Below are positions 16,754 through 24,949 of a stretch of DNA of 40,444 nt, piece by piece. Source of the stretch: an uncultured Dysgonomonas sp. GTDB lineage: Bacteria > Bacteroidota > Bacteroidia > Bacteroidales > Dysgonomonadaceae. The notes under the pieces are model-generated. The model was not told the DNA's origin, did no database searches, and saw only the letters and a program-made list of their open reading frames with translations. The stretch lies in the NCBI GenBank assembly GCA_937995835.1, contig CALKIV010000048.1, forward strand, positions 1 through 40,444. The letters run 5' to 3'. The translations under genes and the position numbers were made by a program. Numbering within the stretch: the stretch's first letter is position 1; each line of letters begins with the position of its first letter.

Positions 16754-18406
16754 TTATTTTTGATACAAGAATCTCTTGATACTTCTTTTGGGAGTTTTTT
16801 CAAATTCTTTTTCTTGCAGTCTGAAGTTCACCACTTTGCTATATCCGGGTAGACGTTTGTTGATGGCTTTCATCTCATCTGTAAAGAGCTTAGGAAACTC
16901 GCTTTCGGCTATTTCATGCGCCTCCATGTAATCCTTGTCAGGATAAATTAAGGCTATCAGCTTATGATTTTCTTCGATGATAAGCGATTCGGCTATATAA
17001 GGCGAATTGTTGTAGAAATCTTCTATCTCTTCAGGATAGATGTTTTGTCCTGAAGGACCAAGGATCATTGTTTTCAGACGCCCTTTGATAAAGATGTGAT
17101 TCTCTTTGTCCATTACTCCTAGGTCGCCAGTACGTAGCCAGCCATCGTTGGTAAAGGTGTCTCTGGTGGCTTCTTCGTTTTTGTAGTAGCCTATCATCAC
17201 ATTGTCGCCCTTCACCAAGATTTCTCCGGCTTCGGTTTCTGGATGTTCAGAGTCTATTTTCACCTGCATACGGTCAACAGGTTTTCCACATGAGGTGGCT
17301 TTGTATTCTTCCCAGTAGGCATAGGAGATCAGGGGACCACATTCGGTCATGCCATAACCCACGGTGTATGGGAACTTGATGGCCGAAAGAAATGCGCCTA
17401 CTTCCTGATTGAGCCCGGCTCCACCAATAACGGCTTCCACCATTTTGTTGCCAAAGAGAGGAATCAGTTTGTCTGCAATCTTCTTATATATTCTCTTTCT
17501 GAAAAACGGAATGGCTGTCAATATATTAACAGGGAATTTCTTTAGTTCCGGGAATACTTTATTTTGAATTATTTTTTCGATAATCAGAGGAACAGTGATG
17601 ACTAGTCTTGGATTTACTTCCGAAAAAGCTCCAAGTATTACTTGTGGTGAAGGTACACGCGTCAAGAAATGAAGGTGACTACCTTTTGCCATCGATAATA
17701 ATACTTCGAATGCCAAGCCATACATGTGCGCCATGGGCAACATGCAGATCATGCCATCGCCAGCCTCGACGAATGGAATTTCTTCCATCGCAAATTTGGT
17801 ATTTGACCAAAGACTTCGATAAGGAATCATCACGCCTTTGGGTGTGCTGGTTGTTCCTGAGGTGTAGTTTAGCATAGCCAACTCTTCAGGGTGTTCGTTG
17901 TAAAAATACATGTCTTGTGGAGTGAAACCTGCAGGATGCTTCTCTGCAAGCAGATCTCCCAGTTTCATCTGTATCTCTTCAGCCTTTGGAGTAGCAGATC
18001 TTAGCAAACTAAAATCTTCGGTCATGATCACCGTTGGGGTGTTGGCAATATTGGCAAGGTCTACTTTTTCCATTGTTTGCTTTCCGGCAAACAAAACTTT
18101 CGACTCTGAGTGATTGATAATATTCTCGATACTCAACCCATCAAAATCGTTGAGGATACTTGTCACCACAGCACCATAGCTCATGGAGGCAAAGAAAGCA
18201 ATAGCCCAATGTGACGAGTTTTTGTCACATAGTGCAATCTTATCACCTTGTTTAATTTCCAAAGCTTCGAACAATATATGCAGTTTGGCTATCTCCTGAG
18301 CCATATCTTTGTAGTGATAGGTCTTGCTCCCTAGATCAGTCAGGGCAGGGCGTTCCCAATTTTCGCTAATTCCGTTTTTTATCAGCGTTAAAAATTTCTT
18401 CTCCAT
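16754..18406 (-). CDS. AMP-forming long-chain fatty acid-CoA ligase
   Basis: 550 residues, an ANL-superfamily adenylate-forming enzyme. Motifs in order: the P-loop LNYTSGTTSTPKGV (179-192), the YGMTECGP motif (near 350) that closes over the adenylate, GWLRTGDLG with the ribose-binding Asp, and the hinge FIKGRLKTMILGPSGQNIYPEEIE. The C-terminal lysine region includes KTPKRSIKRFLY. The enzyme probably activates fatty acids to acyl-CoA (or acyl-AMP) in the cytoplasm for lipid reuse. It is shorter than E. coli FadD and closer to the FadD15-like class. First gene of a pair with the DMP19-like gene. An exact -7 element lies 45 bases upstream on the minus strand. Confidence 0.92.
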   Translation of the reverse strand: MEKKFLTLIKNGISENWERPALTDLGSKTYHYKDMAQEIAKLHILFEALEIKQGDKIALCDKNSSHWAIAFFASMSYGAVVTSILNDFDGLSIENIINHSESKVLFAGKQTMEKVDLANIANTPTVIMTEDFSLLRSATPKAEEIQMKLGDLLAEKHPAGFTPQDMYFYNEHPEELAMLNYTSGTTSTPKGVMIPYRSLWSNTKFAMEEIPFVEAGDGMICMLPMAHMYGLAFEVLLSMAKGSHLHFLTRVPSPQVILGAFSEVNPRLVITVPLIIEKIIQNKVFPELKKFPVNILTAIPFFRKRIYKKIADKLIPLFGNKMVEAVIGGAGLNQEVGAFLSAIKFPYTVGYGMTECGPLISYAYWEEYKATSCGKPVDRMQVKIDSEHPETEAGEILVKGDNVMIGYYKNEEATRDTFTNDGWLRTGDLGVMDKENHIFIKGRLKTMILGPSGQNIYPEEIEDFYNNSPYIAESLIIEENHKLIALIYPDKDYMEAHEIAESEFPKLFTDEMKAINKRLPGYSKVVNFRLQEKEFEKTPKRSIKRFLYQK

Positions 18407-18450
18407 GTTATTCCATTAAAGGTGTAATTAACTCGCTCAATGCAAGGTTA

Positions 18451-18458
18451 CAAATGTA
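18451..18458 (-). promoter_or_regulatory. -7 element for the acyl-CoA ligase operon
   Basis: The minus strand reads TACATTTG, an exact TAnnTTTG match, 45 bases ahead of the ligase start. No convincing -33 element. Confidence 0.4.
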
Positions 18459-18557
18459 ACTAAAACTTCCAACTTAATGATAAAGTATATCTTGATATTC
18501 ATTCCATTTATGGATTGAAACTAGTTTTTCACTCTATACGATAATGATTTCTTGTGT

Positions 18558-18591
18558 TTTGTAAGAAATATACTAATTCGTGTTAAGTTTG
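18558..18591 (+). promoter_or_regulatory. promoter of the SH3-domain protein gene
   Basis: TTTG at 18558-18561 and TAAGTTTG at 18584-18591, 22 bases apart, close to the spacing of the Bacteroidetes -33/-7 promoter. The start codon follows 24 bases later. Confidence 0.5.
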
Positions 18592-18615
18592 TAGAAGCAT
18601 AAAACTGAACACAAA

Positions 18616-19704
18616 ATGAAAGCCAAATATATAATATTTCTCATCCTTTGGTGGTGTCCTCTCTTCTCTATCCTCCTTTCTTCGCAAGAAGATAAGACAA
18701 CAACTGATAGTGTTTTTATTAGACTTTATTTAGACTTTTATGCTGATGGCAAAATCTATCGTCAGCATGAAAAACCGAACCGTTCGGTGGGGCAAGGCAC
18801 AGTTTATTATGATCAGCAAAACAACCTACGCCGATATGAGCTTGACCTCCATTTCCAAGATAGTACTCACTATGTGGATGCTTATTATAATAATAAGGGA
18901 GACTTGACCACTATTTATTTCAACATAAACGAAAAAGGTAAACCTAGACTCCTTGGAAGCATTGGCAAAGATGAATCGAGAAAGAAACCGATTCTCTTAA
19001 ATTATGAGATAAAATCTACAGATAGTTTACAATCTGGACTTGTGATCAAGGCTCAAACTTCGTATCCTAAACGAATATTGCATTGGGATTTTCAAAAATA
19101 TGTACATGTCAATAACTTATGGGATGGTTCAGGGCTTAAGCCAATGGATTTCTCGCAACGGGTGAAATTTAGACAAGTCAGAGTAAAAGAGTGGGTGCAT
19201 ATCACAGCCAATGGCGTCAGCGTTCGTGAAGCTCCTAACACTACAAGTCGTGTGCGAGAGGCATGGTCTACGGGGCATCGTTTTTATGTAGAAGAAGTGA
19301 TGCAAACTGACTCCATTGCCCCTTGGGGAACTTATCCTTGGTATAAGGTGAGGTGGGAAGGCAACCAGCCACAAGAATATGGATATGTTTTTGGAGCATT
19401 TGTCACTCAAGTTGACGAAGAAGTGCCCTCACGAATGATCAGGTCAACAAGCTTTAGAACCGATAAAGGAGCTTTTGTGAATAATGCGAGACCAGGTGCC
19501 ACTGTGCAATATTATGTCAAGACCATCAATATTCCTGATGGAGACAGTATCCGTTTTAGAATGTCAACCCAAGAAGAAGAGTTAGATTATATCATAAAGG
19601 TGGAAAATAATGTGGCTACAACTCCATTTTTCGAGGTGAAAGAAAAATGGTTAGGCTCTGTTCTTCGCCCACATACTACAGAAGTGGTGAGTGTTGAAGA
19701 CTAA
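18616..19704 (+). CDS. secreted protein with bacterial SH3 domain
   Basis: 362 residues with an N-terminal signal peptide (about 1-24, ending in SSQ). Residues about 30-165 are beta-rich with Tyr/Asp-containing repeat-like strands. Residues about 190-265 form a bacterial SH3 domain: WVHITANGVSVREAP matches the usual start with its Val-x-Val-Arg-x-Ala-Pro, and PWYKVRWEG...YGYVFGAFV matches the Trp-Tyr-Lys-Val and Gly-Tyr-Val ends. SH3b domains bind peptidoglycan or proteins in the envelope. A C-terminal stretch of about 95 residues has no known motif. The protein probably acts in the periplasm or at the surface. Own promoter; single gene. Confidence 0.78.
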   Translation: MKAKYIIFLILWWCPLFSILLSSQEDKTTTDSVFIRLYLDFYADGKIYRQHEKPNRSVGQGTVYYDQQNNLRRYELDLHFQDSTHYVDAYYNNKGDLTTIYFNINEKGKPRLLGSIGKDESRKKPILLNYEIKSTDSLQSGLVIKAQTSYPKRILHWDFQKYVHVNNLWDGSGLKPMDFSQRVKFRQVRVKEWVHITANGVSVREAPNTTSRVREAWSTGHRFYVEEVMQTDSIAPWGTYPWYKVRWEGNQPQEYGYVFGAFVTQVDEEVPSRMIRSTSFRTDKGAFVNNARPGATVQYYVKTINIPDGDSIRFRMSTQEEELDYIIKVENNVATTPFFEVKEKWLGSVLRPHTTEVVSVED

Positions 19705-19833
19705 TTAAAATAAAGATTATAATTCTATTAATGACATGCCGATGCTCGCAAAGAATGCTATTGGCGTTCGATGATCTTATCTTATAATGGCTCATAGATA
19801 AAATCAATTAAAATTATTTATTAATAAATACTG

Positions 19834-19857
19834 TATTGGAAAAACATTTTTCCAATA
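19834..19857. repeat. perfect 11-bp inverted repeat before the first FISUMP gene
   Basis: TATTGGAAAAA-CA-TTTTTCCAATA, 59 bases before the end of the intergenic region. It is a perfect palindrome with a 2-base spacer and is not followed by a T-run, so it is more likely an operator or a transcript hairpin than a plain terminator. Confidence 0.55.
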
Positions 19858-19915
19858 TCGTTGTTCAAGTAACTCATGTGTGTTTGAAATTTAATATATA
19901 CTATTACTAATAAGA

Positions 19916-21037
19916 ATGTCAAAACAAGTTACTTTTTCATGCCTTCTTGGCATAGCTTCTTCTTTTCAATTAATTTTTGCTCAAGTTACGATTGGCTCTG
20001 ATGTCAAACCAAATGGGGGAGCTCTATTGGAGCTAAAAGAAAAAAACACACCATTGGGTGAGGTTAATTCTACTAGAGGGCTCGGTTTACCACGAGTAGA
20101 GTTGACCGACAAAAATAATCTTTTTCCTATGTTCGAAGAGGGTGCTGAGAATTATATTGCTTCGGAAAAAAAGAAAAGAGATTTAGAGCACATTGGTTTG
20201 CTGGTGTATCACGTTAATACAAATAATGACCCCATATTACAATCGGGATTGTATGTCTGGAACGGGAGTGAGTGGCTCTCTCTCTATGGAACAAAAGAAG
20301 ATTTTTCTACAGATCAGCCCGGTGAGGATGAAATCGGCTACGTGAATGGAGTGAGTGGAACTGTTTATAAAACTAGAAAGTTTGGAGATGCAGGTACGTG
20401 GATGGTAGAGAATTTGCGTGAGACAATGTACGATGAAGGAGAAACAAGGGCTCAGCAGCCGACCGAAAAGATAAATACGTATTACACGATGTGGGAAGCC
20501 AATTATTATTATCCCAACAAGGACAAAGCATTGTTTGAGAAGCATCCAGAATATGGACTCTTGTATAATCTGGTTGCAGCTACCAACGGCAGAGTGACTG
20601 ATAGGCCGGGGGCGACAGAAACATCGGGCAGAGTGCAAGGTCTGTGTCCAAAGGGTTGGGTGGTTCCTAGTAGGTTAGATTGGAGAAGGCTAAGAGAAGA
20701 GTTAAGTAAAAATCCTGAAAAATATAGCGAAAACGAAGAAGGTAATAAAATTGGTTACACAGCCAAGTCGCCTATCACCGTTTCGGGCGTGAGTCAAAAA
20801 ACAAATGGAGTATCGCTCCAGTATGGATTTAATGCGCTATTGGTGGGTACAATACGAGACGGAAATGTTTTAGATTATGGGCAAAGAACAGGTTTTTGGA
20901 GTAGTAGTGTGTTGAACGACCAAACGGCATACTATAGAGAATTGATTTATAATTACGATTACGCCGTGTCGGATCAAAATTACGATTGGGCCTATAGTAT
21001 GAAATCAATACGATGCATAAAAGGAGAGGTGTTTTAG
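19916..21037 (+). CDS. secreted FISUMP-domain protein (first copy)
   Basis: 373 residues. The signal peptide ends at IFAQ, followed by VTIGSDVKPNGGALLELKEK and GLGLPRVEL, an N-terminal module shared with the paralogue at 27041. A FISUMP domain (Fibrobacter succinogenes major paralogous domain, about 145-373) follows, with FGDAGTWMVENLRETMYD, YGLLYNLVAATNG, GLCPKGWVVPSRLDWRRL, RTGFWSSSV and the terminal SIRCIK. These are the conserved Trp-rich segments of that C-type-lectin-like family. Such proteins are exported and often surface-bound; ligands are unknown. No type IX C-terminal sorting domain is seen. It lies between an SH3-domain gene and the PorW/SprE-like gene. Confidence 0.88.
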   Translation: MSKQVTFSCLLGIASSFQLIFAQVTIGSDVKPNGGALLELKEKNTPLGEVNSTRGLGLPRVELTDKNNLFPMFEEGAENYIASEKKKRDLEHIGLLVYHVNTNNDPILQSGLYVWNGSEWLSLYGTKEDFSTDQPGEDEIGYVNGVSGTVYKTRKFGDAGTWMVENLRETMYDEGETRAQQPTEKINTYYTMWEANYYYPNKDKALFEKHPEYGLLYNLVAATNGRVTDRPGATETSGRVQGLCPKGWVVPSRLDWRRLREELSKNPEKYSENEEGNKIGYTAKSPITVSGVSQKTNGVSLQYGFNALLVGTIRDGNVLDYGQRTGFWSSSVLNDQTAYYRELIYNYDYAVSDQNYDWAYSMKSIRCIKGEVF

Positions 21038-21062
21038 AACTTATTAAATATTGGTATAGCAC

Positions 21063-21091
21063 TTGACATCACAATAAAATCTCTATTTTTG
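21063..21091 (+). promoter_or_regulatory. promoter of the PorW/SprE-like gene
   Basis: TTG at 21063-21065 and TATTTTTG at 21084-21091, 18 bases apart, fit the Bacteroidetes promoter. The TTG start codon follows 32 bases after the -7 element. Confidence 0.55.
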
Positions 21092-21123
21092 TGTTTAATA
21101 CTTAGAAGCGCAATTGCTATATT

Positions 21124-24100
21124 TTGAACAAAAAAGGTAAACAACTTATATCTCTGTTGTGGATGAGTGGCTTAATGCTACTCATCTTGATGTCGTGTTC
21201 TAATAGAAAGAACACTGCTGTTACTCGTGCTTATCATTCTATCAACACTAGATATAACATACACTTCAATGCCAATGAGGCTTACAAAGAAACTTTGGCA
21301 GGCAAAGAAAGATCGGAAGACGAAGCCGATAATCTGACTAAGCTATTACATATCTATCCACTGATTCTCGATAGTGCTGACCTCAAATATACCGGTGCAT
21401 TTACAACTACCATCGATAAAACCACCAAAGCTATCAAGCTACACTCCATCACCACTCGCCCTCGTCGAGATCCTAACAAAAGGATGGACGAAGAATATCG
21501 CCAGTGGCTTCGTCAAAAAGAATTTAATCCCTTTTTGGTTAATACATGGATGCTATTGGCTAAAGCCGAATTTCAGGAAGGGAGTTATCTGCGAGCCATC
21601 ACCACTTTTATGCACATCACTAAAATATATGCCAACGATGCCAAGGTGGTCAGTGAGTGTAAGTTGTGGATCGCAAGAGCCTATTCTGAAATGGGGTGGA
21701 CATACGAAGCTGACGATGTGTTGCGAAAGCTGGAGCAAAACAATGGCATTCATCCCGACATGGTGGGGTTGTACACCTCTGTGAAAGCCAATGTGATGGT
21801 CAGAAACGGAAATTATGCAGACGCTATCCCTCTGTTGGAACAAGCGATCAGTAAAGAAAAACGTGGTAATCTGAAACGGCGCAAACGTTATCTTTTGGGA
21901 CAATTGTATGCCCAAGTGGGAGAGAAAAAAAAAGCTTATCAGGCCTTTGGAAAGGCTAGAGGAATGACTGCGCCATACAAGTATACGATCAACTCTAAAT
22001 TGCGTCAAATAGAGGTGGCAGATATGAGCAGAGAGAAGAAAGTTTCAGCCTTGCAAAAATTTACGAAAGGTGTTAACAATGAAGACTATCTCGATCAGGT
22101 GTATACCATCATTGGTGATGTGTATATGGAGGTTCCCGATACGCTGACTGCTATTGAAAATTATGCCTTAGCTATCGAAAAGAGCAAGACGGATGGTTAC
22201 GACAAAGCGATGGCTGAGGTCAAATTAGGAGGGTTATATTTCACTCAGAAAGAATACGTAAAGGCTCAGCCATGTTACTCAGGTGCTTTGGGAAAACTCC
22301 GAAAAGATGACGAATTCTATAATTTAGTTTCGTTCCGATCAGAAGTTTTAGACCAATTGGTGGTACATGCCAAGGTTGTGCAAGAACAAGATAGCTTATT
22401 ACACCTTGCAAATTTACCCGAAGACGAGCGTCTGGCAGTTATCAATGCACACATTGAGGTGCTGAAAAAGAAACAAGAAGACGAAGCTCGGAGGCTGGAG
22501 GCTGAGAACTCTAATCAGATACTCAGTTGGGAAGATATTGGAGGCACAGCCCCCATTGCCCCACCCACTATGTCTCAAAGAGAAGAATCTGATTTTTACT
22601 TTTATCAAGAAAGTACTGTAAAACAAGGAAAAATTGCTTTTCAGAAAAATTGGGGTAGACGTCCATTGGAGGATAACTGGCGACGAAACAATAAGGCAAC
22701 TCAAAATCCTTTTGGTTTCGAAGACGAACTTTTGGCCGAAACTGATAGTTTGAAGGTGGAAGGAGAAACAGACCCTTTGCAAAGAGACGGAGAAGAGGGT
22801 GAGGTGCTGTCTGATATCTATTCAGTAGATTATTACTTGCAACAACTGCCACTTACGGAAGAAGCCAAACAGGCGTCCTATAAATTGATAGATGATGGAC
22901 TCTTTAATATGGGGTTGATCTACAAAGATTTACTCGAAGATCATAGTTTGGCTATTGGTGCCTTTGAGCAAAATATGAGCCGTTTCCCGGAATCGATAAA
23001 CAGAGAAGAAATCTACTATCAAATGTTCTTGATCTATCTGCGTTTGGGGAATGAACAATTGGCAGCCAATTATAGAAATATGATAATCGAGCAGTTCCCT
23101 GAAAGCAAATATACGATTCCGTTGAGTGATCCTAATTATGCTTGGAATTTTACGTACATGGGGCAATTGCAAGAAGAAATCTATCAAAAAACGTATGATG
23201 CCTATTTTGCTGGCGATGTGCAAACTGTAAGACATAATTATACCGATATTCAGACCAAATTTCCTTTTGTCAGTCTGATGCCTAAGTTTGCTTTGCTTCA
23301 TTCGTTGACTTATGCTCAAACGAAAGATGCTAAAAGTTTGGAACAGCATTTAAGCCAATTGGTGGTCGATTATCCACAATCTGACGTTGTGCCTTTGGCT
23401 ACAAGCATTTTGAGAAATATCAAAGATGGTAAAATATTACTCTCTGATGGCACGCCTATCACGGGGCTTGACTGGACGATGGCTTATGCTAATGATAGCA
23501 TCTTCGAAGGGGATAGTGCCAGAGTGATAGAATATTTAGCCGATCTTGACAAACCTCATGCCTTGCTGCTGATGTTCCGTCCAAACAGTATTGACAGAAA
23601 TGAATTGCTTTACGAGGTGGCTGATTATAATTTCTCTAATTATGTGATTCAGACTTTCGATCTAAGTTATAATGCTGATGAGGTCATGTCTGCTCTAGAG
23701 ATCAAAGGTTTCAACGATTTCAAAGCACTTCGGTCTTATCTCAGCCGAGCAATGCAGAAAGAAGGATTGCTCACCAAGTTGGATAAAGAAATATTGCCGG
23801 TGCCTATCTCAATGGACAACTATGCTAACATCCTTCCTCGCTTGGGCTTAGAAAATTATATGACTTTCTATACAGATAGTTTGGCTGTTGAAACACCTGA
23901 ACTCTTGGCATATTGGAACAAAGAACAGAGAGAACAGCTTTTGGCTTCGCTTGCCGTGGATGATGTGGAGGTTGCTACCCAACCAGAGCAAGAGGGAGAG
24001 GAGAATGAAGATGAAGAAAAAACAGAAGAGGAAATTGTGATTCCTGAAACAGGAGAGGCTAAAATCAGATTTGGTCAAGGTGACCGACGCAGACCCGATC

Positions 24101-24783
24101 AAGAGAAAACAGAAGAAGAGTTGAACGATAAGGAAGTCAACTTAGAGGATATTCTGAGCAAAGAACAAGTGTCTGCCATTGGAGCTATCGATCAAAAAAC
24201 TGACGACATTGTGGAGGGCATTAATATGCTTGGCACGAATCCGGTGGAAGGGTTGAAAAATATTTTCAACAGAAAGAAGATAGAAGACAATTTGACTAAA
24301 GAGGAAAAAGAAGACCTGAAGAGAGAACGAAAAGCCGAAAAAGAACATCAAAAAGAATTGGAAAGAATAGAAAAAGCTAAGGCCGACTCGATTAATAAGG
24401 TGGAGAAATTTAGAGCTGACTCTATCAAGCGTGTAGAAAAAATACGAGTAGATTCTATCAAACAAGTAGAACGTGCATTCCAAGACTCTCTCAAGGAGGT
24501 TAAGAAAGCTGAGGAAGAAAAAATTAAGCAAGACAAAAAGGACAGAGAACAGCAAATACGTCAACGTGAAGACGAGCGTCAACGTCAACTTAAGGAGCGA
24601 GAAGATGCTCGCAAGCAACAAATGAAAGAGCGCGAAGAGCGTAGAAAACAACAAGAGGAAACCCGAAAAGAAAAATTGCGTCAACGCGAAGAAGAACGTA
24701 AGCAAAAAGAAAAACAGGCTGAAGACTTGCGAAAGCAACGTGAACGAGAGCGAAACGAACTTCTGAAACAGAAGGAAAAGTGA
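21124..24783 (+). CDS. TPR lipoprotein, PorW/SprE-like
   Basis: 1219 residues. The TTG at 21124 is preferred because it leaves a basic N-terminus before the lipoprotein signal; the lipobox LMSC puts the lipidated Cys at residue 25. The segment right after it (NRKNTAVTRAYHSINTRYN, then IHFNANEAYKE) resembles the start of PorW/SprE-type lipoproteins, which in type IX secretion link the outer-membrane translocon to the motor complex. TPR-like helices fill about 130-420 and 590-780. The central Gln/Glu-rich linkers are low complexity. Residues about 1055-1219 are a highly charged helix with 11-residue repeats. It is longer than the secretion-related homologues I know of, and related proteins also occur in genomes without type IX secretion, so the role is not settled. 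Confidence 0.7.
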   Translation: MNKKGKQLISLLWMSGLMLLILMSCSNRKNTAVTRAYHSINTRYNIHFNANEAYKETLAGKERSEDEADNLTKLLHIYPLILDSADLKYTGAFTTTIDKTTKAIKLHSITTRPRRDPNKRMDEEYRQWLRQKEFNPFLVNTWMLLAKAEFQEGSYLRAITTFMHITKIYANDAKVVSECKLWIARAYSEMGWTYEADDVLRKLEQNNGIHPDMVGLYTSVKANVMVRNGNYADAIPLLEQAISKEKRGNLKRRKRYLLGQLYAQVGEKKKAYQAFGKARGMTAPYKYTINSKLRQIEVADMSREKKVSALQKFTKGVNNEDYLDQVYTIIGDVYMEVPDTLTAIENYALAIEKSKTDGYDKAMAEVKLGGLYFTQKEYVKAQPCYSGALGKLRKDDEFYNLVSFRSEVLDQLVVHAKVVQEQDSLLHLANLPEDERLAVINAHIEVLKKKQEDEARRLEAENSNQILSWEDIGGTAPIAPPTMSQREESDFYFYQESTVKQGKIAFQKNWGRRPLEDNWRRNNKATQNPFGFEDELLAETDSLKVEGETDPLQRDGEEGEVLSDIYSVDYYLQQLPLTEEAKQASYKLIDDGLFNMGLIYKDLLEDHSLAIGAFEQNMSRFPESINREEIYYQMFLIYLRLGNEQLAANYRNMIIEQFPESKYTIPLSDPNYAWNFTYMGQLQEEIYQKTYDAYFAGDVQTVRHNYTDIQTKFPFVSLMPKFALLHSLTYAQTKDAKSLEQHLSQLVVDYPQSDVVPLATSILRNIKDGKILLSDGTPITGLDWTMAYANDSIFEGDSARVIEYLADLDKPHALLLMFRPNSIDRNELLYEVADYNFSNYVIQTFDLSYNADEVMSALEIKGFNDFKALRSYLSRAMQKEGLLTKLDKEILPVPISMDNYANILPRLGLENYMTFYTDSLAVETPELLAYWNKEQREQLLASLAVDDVEVATQPEQEGEENEDEEKTEEEIVIPETGEAKIRFGQGDRRRPDQEKTEEELNDKEVNLEDILSKEQVSAIGAIDQKTDDIVEGINMLGTNPVEGLKNIFNRKKIEDNLTKEEKEDLKRERKAEKEHQKELERIEKAKADSINKVEKFRADSIKRVEKIRVDSIKQVERAFQDSLKEVKKAEEEKIKQDKKDREQQIRQREDERQRQLKEREDARKQQMKEREERRKQQEETRKEKLRQREEERKQKEKQAEDLRKQRERERNELLKQKEK
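24382..24513 (+). repeat. four 33-base (11-residue) coding repeats in the TPR lipoprotein tail
   Basis: Units 24382-24414, 24415-24447, 24448-24480 and 24481-24513 encode residues 1087-1130 with the pattern x-Asp-Ser-Ile/Leu-x-x-Val-Glu/Lys-x-x-x. The DNA has diverged while the residues are kept. A second, more degenerate set of charged 11-residue units (Arg/Gln/Glu/Lys) follows to the C-terminus. Confidence 0.8.
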
Positions 24784-24949
24784 TTGTAATGCTATTAAAT
24801 AGATGAAATTTAGAACTGAGGTTTTACGATTGACCTTTTTTATAGCAAAAAATAAACACTAAAATCTTGGCATGAAGCTAAAAAAATTGCTAATTTGGCA
24901 CTTTAGAAGTTTTTGACTAAGATAACGTGCACCATCAAAATATAAAATT

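Noticed and set aside
24142..24738. Minus-strand Phe/Leu-rich frame of 198 codons
   Set aside because: It is the complement of the Lys/Glu-rich repeat tail of the TPR lipoprotein; the bias explains the open frame.
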